Assembly: GCF_014334115.1 (NCBI RefSeq)
Contig: NZ_CP060494.1
Span: 496,001 to 560,000, forward strand
Source of the DNA: Sphingosinithalassobacter sp. CS137
GTDB lineage: Bacteria > Pseudomonadota > Alphaproteobacteria > Sphingomonadales > Sphingomonadaceae
DNA length: 64,000 bases
Direction: 5' to 3'
Numbering within the stretch: position 1 is the first letter of the stretch; the number at the start of each line of letters is the position of its first letter. This document shows positions 63,612-64,000 of the stretch, piece by piece. Both the position numbers and the translations under genes were made by a program. Below the pieces are notes generated by a model. It saw nothing but the letters and a program-made list of their open reading frames with translations, was not told where the DNA came from and did not search any database.

Positions 63612-64000
63612 TCAATAGCCGTTGAGGCGTGCGAACCGCTCGCGGTGCCAGGCGGCATTGCCCCATTGCGCCTCGAGCACACGGGCGCGCTTGAGATAGA
63701 AGCCGGCGTCATGCTCGTCGGTCATTCCGATCCCGCCGTGGAGCTGGACCGTTTCGCGACTGATGAGGTGAAGCGTCTCGCCCGCGACTGCCTTGGCGAG
63801 ACTCACTGCCTGCGGCACGTCGGGCCGATCCGCCTCGATCGCCTCGAGTGCCGCCTCGACCACTGAGCGCGTCAGTTCGAGCTCGGTGAACTGCTTCGCC
63901 ATGCGATGCTGCAACGCCTGGAAGGTCGACAGCGGCTGGCCGAACTGGACGCGGGTCTTGAGATACTCGTTGGTCTTTTCGAAAGCGGCCTCGGCCATGC
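63612..64000 (-). CDS. Acyl-CoA dehydrogenase, partial (C-terminal part)
   Basis: The gene enters from beyond the right edge; about 128 C-terminal residues are visible. They form the C-terminal helical domain: TRVQFGQPLSTFQALQHRMA, ETVQLHGGIGMTDEHDAGFY and a final LEAQWGNAAWHRERFARL. The E-G-T motif is absent at the catalytic-Glu position (WGN instead), as in the beta-type gene at 50271. A catalytic partner would be expected just outside the window. The ATG at 63998 is internal, not a start. Confidence 0.88.
   Translation of the reverse strand, partial: MAEAAFEKTNEYLKTRVQFGQPLSTFQALQHRMAKQFTELELTRSVVEAALEAIEADRPDVPQAVSLAKAVAGETLHLISRETVQLHGGIGMTDEHDAGFYLKRARVLEAQWGNAAWHRERFARLNGY

Noticed and set aside
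60721..63618. 965-codon open frame on the plus strand
   Set aside because: Antisense to the TonB-dependent receptor, which has a signal peptide, plug motifs and a terminal Phe. The plus-strand product has no recognisable feature.

Overview
The window reads as chromosomal DNA of an alphaproteobacterium of the order Sphingomonadales (Sphingomonas-like). The reasons are very high GC with strong third-position bias, an alphaproteobacterial order of the complex I genes followed by birA-coaX-rnj, family-level matches to DUF1467, DUF2842, EcsC and spinster-type MFS proteins, a large TonB-dependent receptor, and one copy of an inverted repeat built on CGAGCGAAGTCGAG that I know as common in sphingomonad genomes. 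I see no insertion sequence, prophage, integron or CRISPR array. Both edges cut a gene.

Layout. 1-2121: a partial DUF2975-like membrane protein, divergent from a two-gene ABC exporter; their shared promoter region carries two equal operator-like repeats. 2133-7461: a GT-C glycosyltransferase, a CoxE-like VWA protein, a degenerate Hpt protein and a TipN-like coiled-coil membrane protein. 7465-31326: about 24 kb entirely on the minus strand, read right to left: thiE, an L,D-transpeptidase, an M23 peptidase, efp, an inositol-phosphatase family gene, the whole nuoA-N operon, birA, coaX, rnj and a DUF1467 gene. The nuo operon has three extra translationally coupled genes, between nuoD/E, nuoE/F and nuoF/G. 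31325-37654: a DUF72 gene on the plus strand, then the central-carbon operon tkt-gap-MOSC-pgk-fba on the minus strand. 37822-39906: a coiled-coil gene coupled to zapA, a 6S RNA candidate, 5-formyl-THF cyclo-ligase, DUF2842, a PRC-barrel protein and tRNA-Asp(GTC). 39950-43591: an AI-2E family permease, glpK and an EcsC-family gene.

43660-64000 is a fatty-acyl-CoA region. It holds an acyl-CoA synthetase, a serine hydrolase of the class C beta-lactamase fold, a bifunctional enoyl-CoA hydratase/3-hydroxyacyl-CoA dehydrogenase, two adjacent acyl-CoA dehydrogenases that look like alpha and beta partners, and acyl-CoA thioesterase II. Next come a secreted protein with repeated TonB-C-like segments and a four-gene minus-strand operon (ACAD10/11-like dehydrogenase, zinc alcohol dehydrogenase, APH-type kinase, SDR). 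A regulator with two TetR domains in one chain is divergent from that operon. The window ends with an MFS transporter, a TonB-dependent receptor and the 3' end of another acyl-CoA dehydrogenase.

The features I would look at first are: (i) the three extra genes locked into the complex I operon; (ii) the kinase plus ACAD10/11-like operon under a tandem TetR regulator, which resembles a 4-hydroxyacyl-CoA phosphorylation route; (iii) the small coiled-coil protein coupled to zapA, a candidate ZauP-type Z-ring partner; and (iv) thiE and the DUF72 gene, whose start codons overlap in a single CATG.
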